Assembly (NCBI GenBank): GCA_964017235.1
Contig: OZ024933.1
Span: forward strand, 92,099,432 to 92,163,431
DNA length: 64,000 nucleotides
Direction of reading: 5' to 3'
From: Sabellastarte sp. h YS-2021
Lineage: Eukaryota > Annelida > Polychaeta > Sabellida > Sabellidae
The position numbers and the translations under genes were made by a program. Shown here in pieces: positions 34,859 to 47,867 of this stretch (position 1 is the stretch's first letter; every line of letters begins with the position of its first letter). Below the pieces are notes generated by a model. The model was not told where the DNA came from. It did not search any database and was given only the letters and a program-made list of their open reading frames with translations.

Positions 34859-35089
34859 AGGGGCCACGGTGGCAGAGTGGTAACACTCTCACCTCCCACC
34901 TCTGAGGCCGGGGGTTCGATCCCCGCACGGCCTCAAGTGGGAAAGCTGGTAGTTGCTTGCCGTTGGTCGGCAGTTTACAGTACACAACCCTAGCGAACTC
35001 TATGTACTGGTTTCCTCTGCCCTTCCAACTACCCGTCGTGATATGACCTGTACAGTGTTGAAAGCGACGTAAAACCCCAAATAAACAAA
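34859..35089 (+). mobile_element. SINE-A, complete, best-preserved copy
   Basis: Starts AGGGGCCACGGTGGCAGAG (A box TGGCAGAGTGG), B box GGGGGTTCGATCCC, body with GGTCGGCAGTTTACAGTACA, tail GAAAGCGACGTAAAACCCC and AAATAAACAAA. The 14-bp duplications TCAAACATTTTTGG at 34845-34858 and 35090-35103 define its limits. 231 bp. The intact internal promoter boxes make it a plausible recent copy. Confidence 0.92.
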
Positions 35090-35265
35090 TCAAACATTTT
35101 TGGTGATTTGCCTCTTATGGCAGACTGTGTTGCCAGTCGGATCACCACCTTAATTAAGTTATCAGTTCCTTGTGCCAATGTCGACATTTCTGGAAAATTT
35201 TATATAAAATCTGCCCAATTTGTTTTGGTGTTTTGCAAACAAACAGACAAATGCATGATATTTGG

Positions 35266-35500
35266 GCCACGGTGGCTTAGGGATAACACACTCGCCTCCC
35301 ACCCCTGAGATCAGTGGTTCAAACCCCGGACCCTTTGTGGGAAAGATGATAGTTGCTTACCAATGGTCGGCATTTTACAGCAGAATACTGGTTTCCTCTG
35401 CCACTAAACTACCGCTCGTAATATGCCCTATACAGTGTCAAAAGCTATGTTAAAACCCCAAAATACATAAATAAATAGGTAAATCAATAGGCAAATAAAT
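35266..35500 (+). mobile_element. SINE-A copy, moderately diverged
   Basis: Head GGGCCACGGTGGCTTAGGGA, B box AGTGGTTCAAACCCC, body with CCAATGGTCGGCATTTTACAG, tail ATGTTAAAACCCC followed by AAATA repeats. No clear target duplication. Confidence 0.85.
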
Positions 35501-36999
35501 AAATAAATGCCACCAGTTTCATTACCTCCTTTGAAAAGTTAAACAGTCAGTGAATATACATTCACGTCAAGTTCTTAATATTAATACAATGGTTTTAAAG
35601 ATATTTTTACAGAAATTTGGTTTCATAATTTCACTTTATTCATAATTATGTAAATATGTATTGTAGGTATCAGTCATGTAAATATGTGTTGTAGGTATCA
35701 GTCACCAGTTTATTTATTTTATATTTTTATGTTTTGCTGTAATCACATTTCCCTACATCTTTGAGACTGATAATATTACATAATTTAATAAAGACTGCAA
35801 ATTATCTTGAATAGTTCTCATTAAAGTCAATTGTATTTTCAAAAGCCACTTTCAGAAGAATTCCACTTTAGCAAAATCACATCCTTTCATTTTTTCCTGC
35901 CATAAACAGGGTACATTTTACATCTTCTACAGCCCCACTTGTCCTTAAAATGACTTATTATCGGACCATCTTATTGGCAAACTGTCTCCTTGAAAACATC
36001 TCAAGTTCCAAAACAGGAAATAGAAAGGAAATGTAATGTTTTCTGCAATCCTTTTGCTGTCAGTTTCCATTGACTGAAAATCATGCTTGTGAAAGAAAGC
36101 CCAACGTTTTTCAAAACAAAATGCTAAAGCAGAAATAAATGATCTCTTGTTAAAACAAATGTAAGTAATATCAAGTAACAATAATACAAAAAAAAATCAA
36201 GGGTGTAAATAATGCTTAATTTATAGCTAGAAGTAAGAAAAAGTATTATTTTTTTGAAATTTTAAACCAGTTTTTATATATTATTATTATTATTAGATGT
36301 GCCACAATTGATAACATAATAAATTTTTAACACAAACAGAGCTATAAATATCAAGAAAACAACATATAAACAACACCGATCAACTTCAATCTTATTTGTT
36401 ACAGCTAAGATGTTACTTAATCAACCAGCGCAAAAAAAAACAACACCAAATTATTGTTACACAAGACATGTCTTGTGTTATTTTTAGTACTCAATAAAGC
36501 TAATCATTGAATGGCTGGAAAATAACAATGGTTGTAGCAGTGGCTTGAGGTCCACAAAGAAGACTGAGTGATAGGAACTAAATCTTAACCCGAAAAAATA
36601 GATGTTGACTAATGCTGGATTCACATTTGTCCGGGAAAACATCTCCTATATAATTCTTTTAATGGTTTAAAATGTCAAAATATCAGGAAAGCCTCAAAGT
36701 GTGACCATCGCCTATGTAACATAGCCATATTTAAGGGTTTTTTTTTCAAATGATTATTTTGTACAAAAATGTTGATTTCTAAAGATGAGAAAAAAGTATA
36801 TATATATGTCATGTAGATAATTTATCATGCGTTTAAGTAAATGTACCTTTAAAAATGGTTATTCAGCGGTCAAATGAGTATCTATAAACACTGTAATTGT
36901 GTAACAGTTCATGTACACCTACTGCTTTGTAACCAGTGTTATATCATTCCATAAGTTTCAAAAATACAAATATCAAAACAAGATCTCTTGAGGAGTGCA
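35501..36999. other. Non-coding; 28-bp tandem pair and a palindrome
   Basis: 35648-35703 is a 28-bp unit in two copies with one difference. 36459-36478 is a perfect 20-bp palindrome (ACACAAGACA and complement). 36272-36292 is an ATT/TTA simple repeat. No gene. Confidence 0.5.
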
Positions 37000-37190
37000 T
37001 ACCTCCGCCAAGGCAAGTGATAATAAGTAAGTGGGAAAATCCAGATAGATGTCTGTCAAAATATAATAGAATCTAACTTGGACCAAACCCATCTTCTGAT
37101 TTTTTTCATAAAGATCCAACCAGTAATATTTACATAATCCTGCTAACCAAGAAACGGCCAAACAAACAGTCATGAAAATAAGAGGTAAAG
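37000..37190. mobile_element. Miniature element with CCTCCGCCAAGG end
   Basis: Left end TACCTCCGCCAAGGCA (37000-37015) as in the 41414 copy; interior shares AAGTAAGTGGGAAAAT, ATCCAGA, ATAAAGATCCAACCAGTA and CATAATCCTGCTAACCAAG. The right end is eroded. Confidence 0.65.
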
Positions 37191-39325
37191 ATATACGGTT
37201 TGCTCTACAATAGTGTTCCAGAGTTTAAAAACCATCTGAAGTGAATTGGATGACTTATCCGGATCTGAGATCTTGCTGATCATACATCTTATAAACTATG
37301 TGACACTGTTACACTTAAAAGAACTATTTACCACTTGGGGTTATATTGGGCATGTTATCAGTAATGGAACTGTGCACAGCATAATGCCTAAAACTCTCAG
37401 ACTTAAAGCTAATGGCAAGTTAGTTTTTGAGCAGTTTACAGATTCCAGGCAGCTTTGGTTTCCTGTGCAAAAACAAGAATGACAGATGCTGTAGCAAAAT
37501 GTATGAAGTAGTAGTATTTCTAAAAGGGATCTTTGTTGGCCTAGTTATTAGCAAATTTCACATTAAATAGCAGATGTGTGGGCTTGATTACAAGGAGCTG
37601 CAAATGCAGAGGCCCTGGTTCAATAAGACCCTGACTGTTGAATTAGATATAAAAATGCCAACTTAACTTGATGAAGATGCCTTTTTGGAGAAGTATGAAT
37701 TGTGGATAAACTAATGGGAAAAAAGAGACTTGATATCTTCAATTTTTCTTTTTTTATCTGATATCTGTTGTCAAAATGGTTCTGAGAGATTCAAGCCTGA
37801 TGTATACATTGTGAAATATTGGTGTACTTTCTCTAATTACAGTTGATTGGATTCAACAGATTTGTAATATAAATATACTGACTACTCCCAAAAGAAGACG
37901 AACAAATATAGATCAAATATTTTTTTTCTGATTGTCATGCAAAATGTGCTTCCTACATACAAACACCTAGTTTTACTGTTGCAGTTGGTTGCAACACTGA
38001 GCAAGAAAAATGGAGGGAAGACTGAAAAGAACACACAGTTTGATCCCACATGTAAGATATTGCCGAAAAGATAATCTTTGGAACATGATTCTTAATGTCA
38101 CTTTCAACACATGAACACAATGTTAGATTTATAAAATAAAGGCTATACATCTAAGTTAAGACTAAAAGGTCTGATCCCCAAATTGGAACTGATATCAGTT
38201 CTTTGTCTTATTGCACCAGAAAAATGCATTCTGATCTGAGATTATTTTTATTATTATTTATTATCCCGTTCAGCACATTGTATAGGTTATATCATGATGG
38301 GTAGTTTTAATCCATCCATAATGTATTGACTTGAATCCAGTCGATACTGATTGAACAAGATTTGACACTACAAGGCTGGTGACAATTGTATCCGGGTCAT
38401 TATTTTGTCCGATTTTTGTTAAAGTTTATTTTTAAAATGTTGCAGCCAAAAATTGGAATATTTTTCACATTATTCTCTTTATGAGTAATTTTATTTCGAG
38501 TAAAAATTATGGATTGAACCTCACAACAAAATGCAGTACCTTCAAGTTTGGGCAAAAAAAAACAGATGACATAATTTTGACCTGGAAAAAAATTGTGACC
38601 ACCCATAAAACAATTATATTCCCAATAGGACTTTGTTAAAGATTTGAACCGTCATCCTCAGATAGATGATGAACATCTTGCCCACTTTACCACCATGCCC
38701 CCCAATTAAGGCTATAATCTAGGTAACATTGTATATAACTGTAAGCTCTTGTTTTTACAATGATATTGCATGTGTGTCAGTTTTCACTAGAAATAGGATT
38801 TGAAATTTACTGGTTTAGATCACTTGAATTGGCAGTTGGTGTCAATAAGTTCGACACTAATTTTGCCATTTTTATTAAGAAAAATATAAAAGAAACCAAA
38901 AATACACAAATTTTCTGTGATGTTTACAACCCTAGTCTAGACATTGTTTCTATCACTATTCGGCTGTACAAATCAGCAAATTTGCAATAAATATTTTGCA
39001 ACTGTTATTAAGTAGTGGATAAGAATTTCGATTTGGCTGTAAATTCAGTTTATTAGGAGAGAGTGTGGTGGGCTTCCAGCTGTGTCACAAGTGGACCAAA
39101 TTTCAACGTGAGTATAACATAGCTCTACTGCTGTGATATATGGGCTGATTTTATTAACAACTCAATAAAATTTCATGCAGATTTATTTCCAAGAAGGAAG
39201 GATTCCTACTATTTGATCAAACCATCAGAAACAAGCTATGATAATCCATCTGATATGTTAACTGTAACTTAAAGCTACAGCCAGATGTTATCAAATTTAA
39301 TACAAGTCACAAAAATATGATAAAT
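37191..39325. other. Non-coding; SINE tail and a tRNA-like head
   Basis: 38244-38310 is a SINE-A 3' tail on the minus strand. 38640-38703, minus strand, reads as a tRNA-like head: GGGGGCATGGTGGTAAAGTG, then GACGGTTCAAATC as B box; it may be another SINE family. Open frames here are short and unremarkable. Confidence 0.4.
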
Positions 39326-39329
39326 AATT

Positions 39330-39835
39330 CTAATTCTAATAGTACTTTCATAGCACTTAATCCCTACCTTCTGACAGACTCTATACCCATAATAAACAAT
39401 GTAGAAGACCGTCAATAGTTTAACCACTCAGTGATATGTAAAAAGAAAAGAAATACCACGGGTGGATTTTAGGAGCAACATAAAGGTCATATTAATTTAC
39501 TATTAAGGTAAACTGATTTTTTTTGTATCTGCTGATTCTTATGACTCTTATAATGTCTTGTTTCTGTGGCATAAAAAGACTCAAGTATATCTCCTCCCCT
39601 GAATAGGAATTCTGTCTGTCACAAGTTTACCTACCAAACTATTTGACCCTCCTGACAATATTATGTAGTTTACAAAAAGCCTATGTGGCCATACCCTTCT
39701 CATCACCCCTGTGTCTTCTCTGGTATGACCTGGCTATGTTATAGGACGTATGATTATTCAATTTATGTTCAACGGCGCCTTAGAGTCTGTCATTTGATGG
39801 AGATTAAGTGCTATTAAAGTCCACACCAGATTACA
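39330..39835. mobile_element. Two LINE 3' ends facing each other
   Basis: 39330-39400 is the ATTAGA-tailed LINE end on minus (CTAATTCTAATAGTACTTTC, AGCACTTAATCCC, CTGACAGACTCTATA). 39775-39835 is the same end on plus (GGCGCCTTAGAGTCTGTCAT, AGATTAAGTGCTATTAAAGT). Upstream of the latter, 39630-39760 translates to broken LINE C-terminus-like sequence (AYVAIPFSSPLCLLW). Confidence 0.55.
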
Positions 39836-40824
39836 TTACTGCCTAGACCTTTCGGGGCAGAGGGACCCATTTACATTTTACAAGTCATCATCTTAAATGA
39901 TTTAAAAGTTTAAAATGCCTCTCACAGTAGCATATGGAAATTTTACCAAATACTACAACAAAATTTACAAAAACAACGACAACAACAATTACACAGTAAT
40001 AATTTTGCAAGTTAAACATGGTTTATTAGTTCTCTAATTTTAAAGTCTAGACTTTAGGTAATAGTGTGAAGAAGCCAGTCTCTTACTCTTTTTTCTAAAT
40101 TGAATTAGGTATTAGACAATTTACCCTAACTCCTGACCATTACAGTATCAATACAATTTGAAATGATAAATCTTATCACTGCATATTACTGCTGTTTGTC
40201 ACCCTGGTTAAATTATAACAGACTATACATTAGTCACCGACCACAATAATTACTGGAGGGCCACCACAATCCCGAAGATTGTTTATTGGTTGCCTGTTAA
40301 ATACTGCTGTGTGTTTAAGATGGTTACTCTTGTCTACTAATTTCTCAGAAGGTGTCGTCCTCGTTACTTTCAAGTTTTTTTTCATTTTATTTTATTACAG
40401 TGACATGTATTATACTGCAACAAAAGGTATTAGAAAACATAAATAAGCAGTAATACCCAGCCCTCTTTTGGGTTGGGATTTAAGTCACTTTAAATATAAA
40501 AGTTCAAAACATGATTGTTTTGATTAGTTGAAAGTAGGAATGTATATTAAAGTATGAAGATAAAGAATAATAACCACAAATACACAATTACAATCCAAAA
40601 CGCGTATCATATTTAAAGGAGAAAAACCAAAAGAATTAGCATACTTAATTTAAAACAATGTTTATTGGTTTATTCCATATTTTTTTAAACAAATTTAGCA
40701 AGATAATTTGTATCAAATGACACAATAGCAGTAAATTTCTCATTCAAATTCCAGGAATCCAACTCTATCCTTCACTGTAGCAGCATATACAACAACACAT
40801 GAGAGAAACCAGACAGGAGATTGC
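39836..40824. other. Non-coding stretch, nothing recognised
   Basis: AT-rich, no gene or repeat identified. Confidence 0.5.
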
Positions 40825-41115
40825 TGGATGTTTCACAGTTTTGGCTATCCTTGCACAAATCTAAGAAACAATCTGGTCATAGCTCCTACTATCTGAATAA
40901 ATTAACTGTTGATGAACATCTTGCTCCCTCTATCACCTCCTTCAGGAGGCAACTCAAATCATATTTATTTGTCAATGTCTCCACCATAGTTTCTGACTTA
41001 CCCAGTGTGTTTGTCCATTGCTGTTCCCATGGACTGACCAATATGAATATGGCTTATGATTGCTGTGTCTTGATGATAGCCTGAATACAGATATTAATTG
41101 CTATAAAAGTCCAAA
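40825..41115 (+). pseudogene. LINE C-terminal scrap with 3' end
   Basis: Open run 40821-41084 contains SITSFRRQLKSYLFVN, the S-x-x-x-F-(K/R)-x-x-L-K-x-x-L-F signature. A degraded ATTGCTATAAAAGTCC at about 41098-41113 matches the LINE 3' UTR word seen at 20580. The W-N-x-L-P segment is missing. Confidence 0.6.
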
Positions 41116-41413
41116 ATAGAATACAATTATTATCTGGAATGAAGGCGAGGGAAGGGATATCTACAATACAGTCAAGTGTGGAGGTGCATAATTTGTGTTT
41201 ACATTTATCACCATGGAAACAAATATTATCATAGTTGAAACATTTTAGATTGGCTTACTAATGCAGGTCAAACATAAAAATCCAAAGTTCCAATATAATG
41301 ATTGACTGTAATATTTTGCAATTTTAAATTTGTAATTTTAGTGGTTTTATAGTCCCTTGTATTTGACTAAAATGAATAACCAAGAAAATAAACAAGAATA
41401 CTCAGATATCGCA

Positions 41414-41639
41414 TACCTCCGCCAAGGCATGTATGGATTTTTAAAATGGATCAACAGTAAGTAAATGGGAAAATTTTTGACATTTTTGTATCCAGGCAGA
41501 GATCCAGACAAATCTCTAAATTTAATGGATTTTAAGTTAGACCACCACCTCATTTTTTCACGGAGATCTGGCCAGTAGTATTTGCATGATCCTGCAAAAC
41601 AAAGAAATGGGCAGGAATTTAATACCTTCTTGGCGGACA
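41414..41639. mobile_element. Miniature element with CCTCCGCCAAGG ends
   Basis: Left end TACCTCCGCCAAGGCA at 41414-41429, right end TACCTTCTTGGCGGA at 41623-41637, inverted. Interior matches the 37000 copy (CAGTAAGTAAATGGGAAAAT, GATCTGGCCAGTAGTATTTG, CATGATCCTGC). 226 bp, no coding content. Confidence 0.75.
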
Positions 41640-43079
41640 TAATGCCTTGGTACAGATTAAAGGCTATGAAGGTACAAAATATATTAGAATAAAACATGGA
41701 TGAAAAAAACAACAAAAGAAAACCTGTCTTTCCCCGGGTGACCAAGGAACCCAGTTGCAAAGAAAAGAAGCAATTGGAATAACATTTATTTATTTCTACT
41801 AAAAGGTTCCACGTTAAACATATGTAGTAGAAAAATCAGTTTAGAACAAGCCTTACCTTATCCTTTTACTGTGTTTTATAATTTACTATACACTAAACAA
41901 TAAAATCCCCAGAAGGGGTTGGACAGACTAGCTGAAGGCAATGGCCAAAAATGACAAGATAGTAAGGCAACTGATTGGAAACGTCATGCTGAGTATTAGT
42001 TATGGGTAACCAGTGAGTTCATGAAGACTAAAAAGTAGAAGAGTAACAAACTTGTTTACACACTAAAAGGTGTATTATATGCTTGAGTATTCATTGAAAA
42101 CCCTGGATGAGCAAAAACCTGTCATTAAAGATCTCACATTTTTATGTGTTTGTTTCTCTTTATTCAGCCCAGAAACAGAATAATTATATATCATGTTATT
42201 TGATATCTTACCTGTTGTAAAACATTAGATGTTATATAAAATATTTTGTATAATACTAGGAGTATTTGAAAAAGGATTGAAATTTCAATTAAAATATAAA
42301 AAAAACAGATCAATAAAGGCATACATATCATTCACCGAATATGTTTCATGGAGCCTTGGGTTTTGTAATGTTATCAGAAACTAATTAATTTTTTTTTACC
42401 TGATCGTGACCATTAGTGTCTCTTCCTCGTGCATTTTTGGTTTTATACTATTTTATTGAGACCACTCTTATATACTGCTGTTCCAGTCATGCTAGGTTTT
42501 GTAAGAAGGCCCAAAAGTGTTTTGGTCTAAATGCGCAAGCTGGAAAGCCATCAGAGACACGAGTAGTGCACTACAAGTTAAGAACGTCTAGCGACAAAAA
42601 CAAATTCTGAGTGAGATCGATCCCACACCTGGCCTACAACTCAAGCGGTCACCAATTCAAGTGCTCAACGTAGCCCATTTTTTTCTTAACTTAAGGGATG
42701 AGACGCATACTTATCACAATACACAAGTTCTGATGAAAGTCCAGTGACAAAAGATAAAATAAAAGCCAAAAAAAGTGATCCCTAGAAGCAAGAGCCTCAC
42801 TAGTGCTCATGCTTAACAATAACTAAATATTTAACTCTCTGATTACTGGTGCAACTGAAGTGGGCGAGAAAAATGACAAACCATACCATTTATCTAGAGT
42901 TAAAAGATATAAGTTATATGACTGAAAAGATTGGCCTTATGACCTAGTCCTGCATGCTGAGACTCATAAAGATGTGATAGGAAAACTTCCCAAATGATAT
43001 GTACAGAAAGTGAATAAGTAAGTATGAAGTATTTTTAAAGTAAATGATCCAGACATCCTCTGATTCACTGATGTCCAAG
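41640..43079. other. Non-coding; possible SINE-C on minus
   Basis: 42505-42690 is a copy of the repeat at 17505-17680. On the minus strand it resembles a tRNA head: GACCGCTTGAGTTGTAGGCC followed by GTGTGGGATCGATCTC. Remaining sequence AT-rich and featureless. Confidence 0.45.
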
Positions 43080-43760
43080 AAGGGAGAGTCCAGTTTTAAG
43101 AAGGAAGTCCATGTCCATCTTAGCATCCCATAGGGGAGTTAGTCTATGGTAGAGGGTACACAGAACAGCTGCTGCAAAACTACCCAACCCAATGCATTTG
43201 TTTGGTCTGAGAGGCAATTGCCCCATGTAGGGTCACTATGCTTAATTAAAGAGGGTAAATAAGGAGGTTGGCTAACATTTATTACCTTGTAAGTAAGAAA
43301 GTTGTATTTAAACAGTATGCAGTACAAAATGTGGATCCAGTGTAATTTATGCAAGAAGAGTGCAACCTGACTTAATTTGTTTAATTTGCATATGGGTGAA
43401 CATAGGCACTTTGAACTTTTTGAAGTCTACTCATGTTTGCATTTTTTGTGTTGTAGAGCAGAGAGTTGCAGTAGTCCAAACGGTTGATGACCGTGACATT
43501 TGCCACCTTTATAGCAGTTTAATGGATTAGAACCTTGGGACCTTCCATAGTTCCTGGAGATGATAGTAACAAAAACTACGTAAAACTACATGTTTTTGCA
43601 TTGAGGTGTCAACATCCAATCTGACACCTAGATGTTTGACTAAATTGGCTTGTTCCATGATATAATCAAGAAGACTTACAGGGAATTTCTTATTCGACCA
43701 TTGCCAATCAAATTAAATTCAATTTTGTCAGAATTTATTTTGAGTTTTATTATTTTTTTT
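43080..43760 (-). pseudogene. CR1/L2-like LINE reverse-transcriptase fragment
   Basis: Minus-strand translation, frame-broken, gives DKIEFNLIGNG, then NLVKHLGVRLDVDTSMQKHV, then SSTVWTTATLCSTTQK around 43740-43440. These correspond to the L-G-V-x-(L/F)-D ... M-x-x-H-V and LDYCNSLLY-type blocks that follow the catalytic box in CR1/L2/jockey-group LINEs. 43080-43380 is likely the downstream part. Inactive. Confidence 0.6.
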
Positions 43761-43784
43761 ATCCACACCTTTATTAGTTAAACA

Positions 43785-44045
43785 AATCCAAGTTTAATGA
43801 GAGAATACGTATACAGGGGCAGCAGTGAATATAAAAACCTCTGTCTTGAAGCCATTTCTGCATTGCAATGCAATAAAAATGAGTAGAAGTGCAACAAAAC
43901 TTCCTTTCTATTGGTATATATATAACATCATTGTCGGTTATATAGCTTTCGAAATATTAATAAAAAACACACTTGTTGACACTGATTATTCATGGTAAGG
44001 AGGTGCCACTATCTACAAAAAAAAATATATATATATATATATATT
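43785..44045 (+). repeat. Unclassified repeat R1, copy 2, ending in TA microsatellite
   Basis: Second copy of the 22690 repeat, same orientation, ending in an A-run and an AT dinucleotide tract (about 44021-44043). The shared A-run/TA end suggests it is part of the element and may be its 3' terminus. Confidence 0.65.
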
Positions 44046-46248
44046 CTGTATATCCCCCTATACTGGCCACATACACTGTCTGGTGGATAATAAATCTTGA
44101 AACCACAACCTCAATAACTTTTCTGAAATCTGTCCAAAACGTCCACCCCTGAAAATAGGCCTGTCTGAAACATCCTAGGCCGGAACGTCCTAGGCCTAAA
44201 CATCCGTGTCCGAAACATCCATTCATCCACTGCCATATGACTTGCAAGACTGACTGTGGGTACTCTGGGAAGAAATGCTCACTGTAATTTGTGTAATTTA
44301 AACATAAGTTAATTTTAAAAAAATTCTAAAAAAGATTGATTATAAACCTAATCATCATGATTGACAATGCGGGAGGTGTTATACGGTCTATTTGCTGGGG
44401 GCCAATTTGTCCCGCTTCCTAGAATACTATGAAAAACATGCAGTCTTCAGAAAAAAAGTTCATCCTGACTTGAAAGAGTATCTGAGAATAAATTCTAAAT
44501 TCCGAGTGACAGTCTGCAGCTGTAGTACAATATCAGGTAACATGTTAAATACATTTTATTCACGTAGATATGCTTTACTTTTAGCTATTCAAAAAAAACA
44601 CAACAAAATCTATGAATTAATTTCCAGATCATACATTAATATGACTGTATTTATTACATGGTGATTGAAATATTACCAAGACCTGTATTGAAACTTTACA
44701 AATTACAAATGACAGGGTACAGCTGTAGTAGAATCTTGGTTAACATGTTGATGTGGAGCTCATTTACACTTATTTAGAAAGGCATGCAATTTCCTGGAAC
44801 TTAAGACATGGCCCACATTCTTTAAAGGTGAAACATATCTGTGTGAAATATTTTTGTGTTAAACCGAAAGCATTCTGATAGAAATTGAGTAGCACAAGAA
44901 TCAGAAATCTGAAACTGCAAATTTATAACTCTTTCAAGACAATTTTTAATAGGTACTTGACAGATAATTATTGAATAGGAAGTGCAAACATCAGCATTGT
45001 GAACTGCTAATTTTCTTAGATAAGTTACTCATTTTTTTCTTTAATTACAATTGATTCTTTACTTACAACTGTGTTTTGGTACTGTCACTTGAAGTTATTT
45101 AAAAAACTCAGGTTACTATTAAGCACTTTCAAAAATATCGTTTTGTGTATGCAAATCAATCACAAATAATGTGTACTGCTTGCGTAAAATATTAATTTAA
45201 GATTTTTTAAAGGGAATATATCATTTAGAAATACTAAGTCTATACATTAGGATTCCTGAGCAGATTACAATATCAAAAACTATTATAGATACATGTACAC
45301 ACTTCTTCAATTTGAGCTAAATGGCTGTATGACACTTATTATTTTTTCCATCTTTCCAATACTTGCTGCTGGATAAGAAAATAATTTCCTGTTCTTGAAT
45401 TCTTTAAAAGATGTCATTTGCTTTGGGAAAATACAGTGATTTTTCAATTTAAAAACAAATCACAAGAATTAATTGATCACTTTCTGCTAAACAGAATAAT
45501 TCAGATTTACACATTTTGCTCGGAATTGAATTCACTTTCCATATTGATAAGCTGAAATAGCTAAAATTAAAGCCTACTGAAAATTTCCACATTAACAGTA
45601 TAATTGCCTTAACAAAATCTCACATCAAACCATTTTTTACCCAAATATAGATTTTACCTAGATCCGTAATATGACCATTCCAGGAGGCAATGTAAATCTC
45701 TTCTGAAACATTTAAGACCATGAGGACCTAAAATTAATGTAAACTTTTACGGTAAGTTGAGTTTCAAGTACAACACCTTGTATTCAATTGGCAAAATGTC
45801 AAACATTTTTTATATTTCTCCAACCCTCCATGACTTTGCGTCCAGACTGTGGCTCGGCCCTCCTGGAAACCATTCTGTCGTGGATCTCTATGGCTTCTTG
45901 GTTACACTTCCCATCTTGTACTGCACTGTTACCATCTAGTCTTGAAAATCTGGCCGTCCTGTGGTGGGTAAGTACCAGGACTCCACCTCTAGACAGGCCA
46001 GCTACACTAAGCAGCCATACTTGAAAGAAAACAGGCCTATTAAACATAACTGACCTGACATAGTCACTTCTAACAGTCTTCAACCATAGAGTAGGTAACA
46101 TCTCAGCAGGACAAACCAGGAATACATACAGACAAGCTGTAAACACCAAACTGACAAGGCGATTACACAACAAAGAAACCAGGAACTGTGTAGGACAAGC
46201 CGACTTCCTTTTTACAACCCATGGCTTGTCGGCTGATGCAATCTGTGA
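44046..46248. other. Non-coding, with small repeats and one GC-richer block
   Basis: 44120-44225 is a degenerate short tandem repeat built on (A/G)AAACATCC and CCTAGGCC words. 44505-44545 and 44707-44747 are a diverged direct repeat (CAGCTGTAGTA(C/G)AAT and TAACATGTT). 45820-45980 is markedly more GC-rich and ends at GGTAAGTA (about 45967), a possible exon on plus, but the minus strand is also open. No protein recognised. Confidence 0.35.
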
Positions 46249-46434
46249 CTATATAAGGTGTGTCTGTTTGCGCAATGCATCATTTAGAATCTGGCATCTG
46301 GAGGATTACATCTGGCAGCATTTCAAGAATAGGAGTTTGTTTTTTTTCACAATTATCTAGGGCAGCTTTGAGTTGAAGTTTGCTGATTTATATTTTAGTA
46401 TGTTTTCTTTTTTACAAAAACTTATTATTTGACA

Positions 46435-47390
46435 ATGGGTCCTAAGAAAGGCAGAAGAGTGAGAAAGCTATAAGTTCCCATTGATAGTGTTTCTGAATTT
46501 GAGCTGGGGGACACCGCGGCAGATATCCAGTCGAGGAGGGAGGAGAGGGAGGCAAGACAAAGGGAGGAAGAGGCACAGAAATAGAGGGAGGAGGTCATGA
46601 GGGAGATGGAGGCAAGGGCGGAGGAAACACACTAGCAAGAGGAGGGAGTTGCAGAAAAAAGACCCAAACTAAGAAAAGTAACATAAAAACAGAGGCTGGA
46701 GGAGAGGTGGGATCATCACAGTCATGATACAAGAAGGGGCACATGACCAACGTCTATCTCACAGACTTGGATGAGGAGGATACTGTGGACTTTATAAAGG
46801 ACAATGTGGAGTTGTACAAAAAGATCTAATGAACATTTCAAGGACAAAGCAAGGAAGGTGTGTCTCTGGGAGACACACTTGCAAGCTGTCAAGGTGTGCA
46901 AGACCTGGTTTGAATCGCATAGAACATGTTATGGCAAGCTGACCCAATCGAAGTTTGGAAGGCCCCGAAAGAGATGACGGAACATCAGAACTGGATACAG
47001 CATAAATATGGATTCCTTATGTCACACATTAGATGCAAGGGACTGTCAGGCTTCAAGTCCAAGGCTGGAGGATCCAGTGCTTCAGCTGCTTCATCACATG
47101 ACATTACCAGAACTTCGACTGACAAGGCCAGTTTGGAGATCAGCTTGCAGTCAACAGACACCACGTTACAGCCTCACAAGCCCCACAAGCTTTAGGGCTC
47201 TCTTCGGTCGACCAACAGGTCATGAATGACCAACAGGCTGGACCTTCAAGATCATTTAAGTTCATATTGACGTTGACAATGCACTTCGACCCTCCATCAG
47301 TTGCCTCTGCTACAGGCGAAGAAAATTAACACAACATTTCAGCACTTTCAAGCTTCTTTAGAAATCTTCCGTCTGTGATGAGCTACCATT
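46435..47390 (+). pseudogene. MADF-like accessory gene of Harbinger copy 2, broken
   Basis: Begins MGPKKGRRVRKL then hits a stop. Broken frames continue with an acidic/basic Glu-Arg run, then FIKDN-ELYKK, HFKDKARKVCLWE and VKVCKTWFESH, RTCYGKLTQSK (about 46785-46960). That pattern is the MADF/Myb-SANT-like DNA-binding domain that accompanies Harbinger transposases. A Ser/Thr-rich tail follows. In active Harbingers this protein helps the transposase enter the nucleus and recognise element ends. Many stops; inactive. Confidence 0.65.
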
Positions 47391-47867
47391 AGATAAACAC
47401 ACTGCAGCCGTTTTCACCAGTGGACACACCAGCACCAGCCGTTTCTCCTGCAACTTTCCCCAAAGAGATTTGGCAGATCTTGAACTTTAAAATATCTTAC
47501 AATTCTGCCAGAAAATACTTTAAACACAAAATAAATAAATGTTTAAAAATTTTTACATTTAAGGGGGGTCATTTTGACAAAAATTGGGTTGGGTGTTATA
47601 AACAGGGGATTTGTGATTTGGTTTGAAATAGTTTTGAAAACTAAATTCAATTTTCTTTGGAAATTTGTTGGATATTTGAGTAACACCAGCTTAAATAAAA
47701 GTTCTTGGAATAATTGGTTAGTCCTGAAAAGGAGTGGTAGTTGGTCCTGAAAAGGACTGATAGATGCCAGCTTCTGCCCCCAGGGTTGTCGGTTGATACA
47801 TGTCAGATCCTGTCCTTCTGCCCAGCCAATGCCCCCCTCGTGACTGAAGTAGTCCTTGATGTATGGC

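Noticed and set aside
34859-34935. Candidate tRNA gene (good A and B boxes)
   Set aside because: It is the head of a SINE with a 231-bp body and 14-bp target duplications, and it does not fold into a complete tRNA with an acceptor stem.
44392-44664. A 90-codon open stretch with protein-like composition (SRFLEYYEKHAVF...)
   Set aside because: No ATG at the start, no recognised domain, and its later half contains one arm of a diverged direct repeat (44505-44545 with 44707-44747), so coding is not supported.
45799-46173. 124-codon minus-strand open frame beginning MLCNRLVSLVF
   Set aside because: Hydrophobic start could mimic a signal peptide, but the opposite strand is equally open, there is no homologous motif, and it abuts transposon sequence.
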